34,515 bases of DNA, from positions 1 to 34,515 of the forward strand of contig JAFLSG010000021.1 in assembly GCA_022511065.1 (NCBI GenBank), read 5' to 3'. Of the stretch, positions 31,434 to 34,515 are shown piece by piece. The DNA is from Prevotella sp. GTDB taxonomy: Bacteria; Bacteroidota; Bacteroidia; Bacteroidales; Bacteroidaceae. How positions within the stretch are numbered: position 1 is the first letter of the stretch; every line of letters begins with the position of its first letter. The position numbers and the translations under genes were made by a program. A model generated the notes under the pieces. That model searched no databases. It was given only the letters and a program-made list of their open reading frames with translations, and was not told the origin of the DNA.

Positions 31434-32768
31434 ATGAAAAGAATCTTATTCTCGGCATGGGTCGCCGTATCGGGACTGACCGTCGCGACGGCACAGCCCA
31501 AGCAATGGACACTCAAGGAATGTGCGGACTATGCCGTGGCACACAATATCAGCATCAAGCAACGGGAGAACGACCGGCGGCAGCAGGAACTGCAGCTCTC
31601 CACGGCGAAGAACTCCCGACTGCCTGACCTTAGTGGAAGCGTGGGGCAGAACTTCTCCTTCGGGCGAGGCCTGACGGCGGAGAACACCTATACCAATACG
31701 AACACCTCCTCCACCTCGTTCTCCTTGGGTACATCCGTTCCCCTCTTCACGGGTTTCCAGATACCGAACAGCATTAAGCTGAATCAGCTGAACTTGGAGG
31801 CGGTGACGGCAGACTTGGAGAAGGCGAAGAACGACGTGCGTATGCAGGTGGCGCAAGCCTACGTGCAGATACTCTACGACCTCGAGGTGTCCGACGTGGC
31901 ACGCCGACAGGTGGAGATAGACTCCATGCAAGTGGCGCGCCTTGAAGCCTTTGTGTGCAACGGCAAGGCGAGCGAGGCAGAGCTGTCGCAACAGCGGGCC
32001 GCCCTTGCCAACAGCAGACTGATTGCCACGCAGGCAGACAACAGTTGCCAGTTGTCCGTCCTCACGCTGACACAGCTGCTTGAGCTTTCCACGCCCGAAG
32101 GATTTGCCGTCGTCCGTCCCGACCGCGAGACGCTCGACCGTCTGTCGGGCATGGGTATGCTCCCCAACCCGGAGCAGGTCTATGCAGAGGCGCTTGGCGT
32201 GAAGCCCGAAATCCTCTCTCAGGAACTCCGTCTCAAAGGCACCGAGCACAGCATCAACATTGCCAAGGCGGGCAACTATCCCACGCTGTCGTTCAATGCG
32301 GGACTTGGCACGAACTACTACACGACCTCCGGCTTCCCCGCTGCCAAGTTCGGCAAGCAGTTGGAAAACAATTTCAGCCAGTACGTGGGACTGAATCTCA
32401 GCGTGCCTATCTTCAACCGCTTCTCCACGCGCAACAATATCCGCAGCGCACAGATAGAGCGGGAGACACAGCTGCTGCAGCTTGACAACACGAAGAAAGC
32501 CCTGTATAAGGAGATTCAGCAAGTGTATTACAGTGCGCGGAATGCCGTGGCGAAGGAGGAAAGCTCGGCGGAGGCCGTGAACAGCAGCCGCGATGCCTTC
32601 ACGCTGATGCAGGCGAAGTATGAGAATGGGAAAGCGAACATCACGGAGTTCAACGAGGCGAAGAACAACTATCTGAAGTCAGAGTCAGACTTCGTGCAGG
32701 CGCGCTATGAAAGCCTCTATCAGCACGCGCTCTTGGAATTCTATAGAGGCAGGGAACTGGATTTCTAA
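31434..32768 (+). CDS. TolC-family outer membrane efflux protein
   Basis: A 444-residue outer-membrane channel protein with a signal peptide (1-20, ending TVATAQ). Two repeated helical coiled-coil halves typical of the outer membrane efflux family follow, for example LRKAKNDVRMQVAQAYVQILYDLEV-like residues around 120-143 and the second half near 325-440. Beta-strand segments GSVGQNFSFGRG and LSFNAGLGTNYY would form the outer-membrane barrel. No lipobox is present. It completes a tripartite exporter with the MacA-like and MacB-like proteins just upstream and is the last gene of the plus-strand run, converging on the small basic protein gene with 22 bp between stops. Confidence 0.93.
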   Translation: MKRILFSAWVAVSGLTVATAQPKQWTLKECADYAVAHNISIKQRENDRRQQELQLSTAKNSRLPDLSGSVGQNFSFGRGLTAENTYTNTNTSSTSFSLGTSVPLFTGFQIPNSIKLNQLNLEAVTADLEKAKNDVRMQVAQAYVQILYDLEVSDVARRQVEIDSMQVARLEAFVCNGKASEAELSQQRAALANSRLIATQADNSCQLSVLTLTQLLELSTPEGFAVVRPDRETLDRLSGMGMLPNPEQVYAEALGVKPEILSQELRLKGTEHSINIAKAGNYPTLSFNAGLGTNYYTTSGFPAAKFGKQLENNFSQYVGLNLSVPIFNRFSTRNNIRSAQIERETQLLQLDNTKKALYKEIQQVYYSARNAVAKEESSAEAVNSSRDAFTLMQAKYENGKANITEFNEAKNNYLKSESDFVQARYESLYQHALLEFYRGRELDF

Positions 32769-32774
32769 ACGCAG

Positions 32775-32815
32775 GCGAGCCAGCAGACACTCACTTCTTG
32801 TGTCTGTTGGCTCGC
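32775..32815. terminator. Convergent 16-bp hairpin between tolC-like and basic-protein genes
   Basis: Arms 32775-32790 and 32800-32815 pair over 16 bp with one G-T wobble (GCGAGCC...ACAC). No T-run follows on either side. The right arm lies inside the last codons of the minus-strand small gene, and its stop codon sits in the loop. It probably ends or stabilises both converging transcripts. Confidence 0.5.
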
Positions 32816-32979
32816 TGCTCGCGGTATTTTGCTTTCTGACGGGCAGAGCCGCTGCCGTGGGCGCCGGTGATATACTGCTTTTTCTTCGCCTTGGTCTTCA
32901 CCTTGCCGTTGTCCTTCGGCCTTTCTCCGCCTCGTCCGAAGCTGATGCCGTTTTCAAGTATCTTCTCGAAATCGTCCAT
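32791..32979 (-). CDS. Small basic protein, unknown function
   Basis: A 62-residue protein starts MDDFEKILENGISFGRGGE and becomes strongly basic and low-complexity, rich in Lys, Arg, Gly and Gln (for example KKKQYITGAHGSGSARQKAK), ending NRHKK. There is no signal peptide or membrane helix. It starts 1 bp after the stop of the AICAR formyltransferase gene, so the two are likely to be co-transcribed. The basic tail suggests binding to nucleic acid or ribosome, but that is inference only. I do not recognise the family. Its 3' end overlaps a convergent hairpin, which leaves some doubt about the last codons. Confidence 0.55.
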   Translation of the reverse strand: MDDFEKILENGISFGRGGERPKDNGKVKTKAKKKQYITGAHGSGSARQKAKYREQRANRHKK

Positions 32980-32980
32980 A

Positions 32981-34162
32981 TCAATGGTGGAAAAGTCTCA
33001 CGCCGGTGAATGCCATCGCGATGCCGTACTTGTCGCAGGTCTCAATCACGTTGTCGTCTCTTACCGAGCCACCCGCCTGTGCGATGTACTCCACGCCGCT
33101 CTTGTGGGCGCGCTCGATGTTGTCGCCGAAGGGGAAGAATGCGTCGGAGCCTAATGCCACCTGCGTGTTCTTCGCAATCCACTCCTTCTTCTCCTCGCGC
33201 GTCAGCACCTCGGGCTTCTCCTTGAAGAACTGCTGCCAAGTGCCCTCGCGCAGCACGTCGTCATAATCGTCGGAGATATACACGTCGATGGTGTTGTCGC
33301 GGTCGGCGCGGCGAATCTTGTCGATGAATGGCAGAGCCATCACTTTCGGATGCTGGCGCAGCCACCAGATATCGGCCTTTGAGCCTGCGAGACGGGTGCA
33401 ATGGATGCGGCTCTGCTGACCGGCACCGATGCCGATGGCCTGTCCGTCCTTCACGTAGCACACGGAGTTAGACTGCGTGTATTTCAGCGTGATAAGCGCA
33501 ATGATGAGGTCGCGCTTCGCCTCGGCGGTAAAGGTCTTGTTTTGCGTGGGGATGTTCTCGAAGAGGGCAGGGTCGTCGAGTTTGATTTCATTGCGTCCCT
33601 GCTCGAAGGTGATGCCGAACACCTGCTTGCGCTCGATAGGCTCGGGCGTATAGTCGGGGTCTATCTTGATGACGTTGTAGGTGCCCTTGCGCTTCTCTTT
33701 CAGTATCTCGATGGCCTCGGGCGTATAGTCGGGGGCAATCACGCCGTCGCTCACCTCGCGCTTCAGCAGGGTGGCGGTGGCGGCGTCGCACGTGTCAGAC
33801 AATGCCACGAAGTCGCCGTAGGACGACATACGGTCGGCACCACGGGCGCGGGCGTATGCACAGGCGATGGGGCTGCCGTCTATCTCCACGTCATCCACGA
33901 AATACACTTTCTTCAGCGTGTCGCTCAGGGGAAGTCCCACGGCTGCGCCCGCCGGGCTGACGTGCTTGAACGAGGCGGCGGCGGCTAAGCCGGTGGCAGC
34001 CTTCAGTTCCTTTACCAACTGCCATGCGTTGAGCGCGTCGAGGAAGTTGATGTAGCCGGGACGGCCGTTGATGACTTCGATGGGTAACTCGCCCTCGGTC
34101 ATAAAGATGCGTGAGGGCTTCTGGTTCGGATTACATCCGTATTTGAGTGCCAGTTCTTTCAT
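32981..34162 (-). CDS. purH: AICAR formyltransferase (standalone PurH C-terminal domain)
   Basis: Catalyses formyl transfer to AICAR, the penultimate step of IMP synthesis. The 393-residue protein covers only the formyltransferase part of PurH. Recognised motifs are KYGCNPNQKPSRIF near the N-terminus, SFKHVSPAGAAVG, ACAYARARGADRMSSYGDF, TLKYTQSNSVCYVKDGQAIGIGAGQQSR, LGSDAFFPFGDNIE and SVRDDNVI. No IMP cyclohydrolase domain precedes it. Such standalone enzymes of about 390 residues are normal in Bacteroidota, so another gene must supply the cyclohydrolase. The start is ATG 34162 (MKELALKYG); the ATG 24 bp upstream lies next to the rplS terminator. No promoter is visible, so read-through from rplS is possible. 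Confidence 0.93.
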   Translation of the reverse strand: MKELALKYGCNPNQKPSRIFMTEGELPIEVINGRPGYINFLDALNAWQLVKELKAATGLAAAASFKHVSPAGAAVGLPLSDTLKKVYFVDDVEIDGSPIACAYARARGADRMSSYGDFVALSDTCDAATATLLKREVSDGVIAPDYTPEAIEILKEKRKGTYNVIKIDPDYTPEPIERKQVFGITFEQGRNEIKLDDPALFENIPTQNKTFTAEAKRDLIIALITLKYTQSNSVCYVKDGQAIGIGAGQQSRIHCTRLAGSKADIWWLRQHPKVMALPFIDKIRRADRDNTIDVYISDDYDDVLREGTWQQFFKEKPEVLTREEKKEWIAKNTQVALGSDAFFPFGDNIERAHKSGVEYIAQAGGSVRDDNVIETCDKYGIAMAFTGVRLFHH

Positions 34163-34184
34163 TTTCTCTTGGTTATTTAAGTGC

Positions 34185-34219
34185 AAAAAGAGGCTTCTGC
34201 CTTGCGGAAGCCTCTTTTT
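34185..34219 (-). terminator. Intrinsic terminator after rplS
   Basis: AAAAAGAGGCTTC (34185-34197) and GAAGCCTCTTTTT (34207-34219) pair perfectly over 13 bp with a 9-nt loop and a T-run on each side. It lies 10 bp after the rplS stop and 22 bp before the purH start, so it partly separates the two genes. Confidence 0.85.
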
Positions 34220-34228
34220 ATTCTTTGC

Positions 34229-34515
34229 TTACTGAGCGGCCACGGGGCGGCGCTTCTCCTTGATGCGGGCTGCCTTACCGGTCAGCTTGCGCAGGTAGTA
34301 GAGCTTAGCGCGGCGCACCTTACCAATCTTATTGACCTCGATGCTCTCGATGTTCGGTGACTCAAGGGGGAAGATACGCTCAACACCCACGGTGCCCGAC
34401 ATCTTGCGGACGGTGAAGCGCTTTTTCTCGCCATGACCGCAGATCTTGATGACTACGCCGCGGTAGAGCTGGATGCGCTCCTTGGAACCCTCGATAATTT
34501 TGTAAGCGACAGTAA
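34229..34515 (-). CDS. rplS: 50S ribosomal protein L19, partial
   Basis: The C-terminal 94 residues of L19, cut by the window edge. The visible part reads [21 protein letters not shown], then [16 protein letters not shown], and [23 protein letters not shown] before the end. These are all conserved L19 positions at the 30S-50S interface. The N-terminus lies outside the window, so start and promoter cannot be judged. It is followed by a clear terminator. Confidence 0.95.
   Translation of the reverse strand, partial: TVAYKIIEGSKERIQLYRGVVIKICGHGEKKRFTVRKMSGTVGVERIFPLESPNIESIEVNKIGKVRRAKLYYLRKLTGKAARIKEKRRPVAAQ

Overview
The window looks like a chromosomal segment of a Bacteroidales bacterium, most likely Prevotellaceae. 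Housekeeping proteins are of Bacteroidota type: NadK, a standalone AICAR formyltransferase, a DUF3822 gene next to rsmD, and a TPR histidine kinase. Promoters follow the Bacteroidota pattern, a TTG-type -33 box, 19 bp, then TAnnTTTG; I find this spacing exactly at five sites. Most genes are moderately GC-rich. Two stretches (about 320-2400 and 11551-12624) are clearly more AT-rich and look like accessory DNA. No rRNA, tRNA, CRISPR array, transposase or integrase was seen.

Layout. 1-544 has no convincing gene but holds two divergent promoters, each reading into a potentially structured RNA: a short minus-strand RNA ending in a terminator, and a plus-strand rod-like fold of about 110 nt. 545-2390 carries an AT-rich pair, a small membrane-anchored protein and a Cys-rich CoiA/PD-(D/E)XK-like nuclease, bracketed by two near-identical promoter sequences. 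2473-8454 is a plus-strand run: DUF486 membrane protein, TPR histidine kinase, DNA primase, cardiolipin synthase. 8449-10020 is a minus-strand operon of rsmD, DUF3822 and a 30-residue membrane peptide. A divergent promoter dyad separates it from a plus-strand run of RecD-like helicase, ankyrin-SUFU protein (probable immunity-type protein), RmuC and a phosphopantetheinyl transferase. A HerA-type ATPase (DUF853) lies on the minus strand. It is followed by a secreted thioredoxin/hydrolase fusion and a spacer made of degenerate 22-bp repeats. Next come a LysM/M23 peptidase and the recG-ispD-DJ-1 operon on the minus strand. NAD kinase is on the plus strand and is followed by a 21-bp repeat array.

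24127-32768 is the most interesting block. It encodes an ABC ATPase, two paralogous membrane proteins, a YtrA-type GntR regulator, a MacB-type ATPase, two MacB/FtsX permeases, a MacA-like adaptor and a TolC-like outer membrane factor. The inventory matches the Firmicutes ytrABCDEF envelope-stress operon plus the two parts needed to cross a Gram-negative envelope. A 24-bp dyad, AGTGTA-N12-TACACT, lies over the predicted transcription start and resembles the remembered YtrA operator. The window ends with a minus-strand run of rplS (partial), the AICAR formyltransferase gene and a small basic protein.

All calls come from reading the sequence and recalled family knowledge. No database search or folding program was run.
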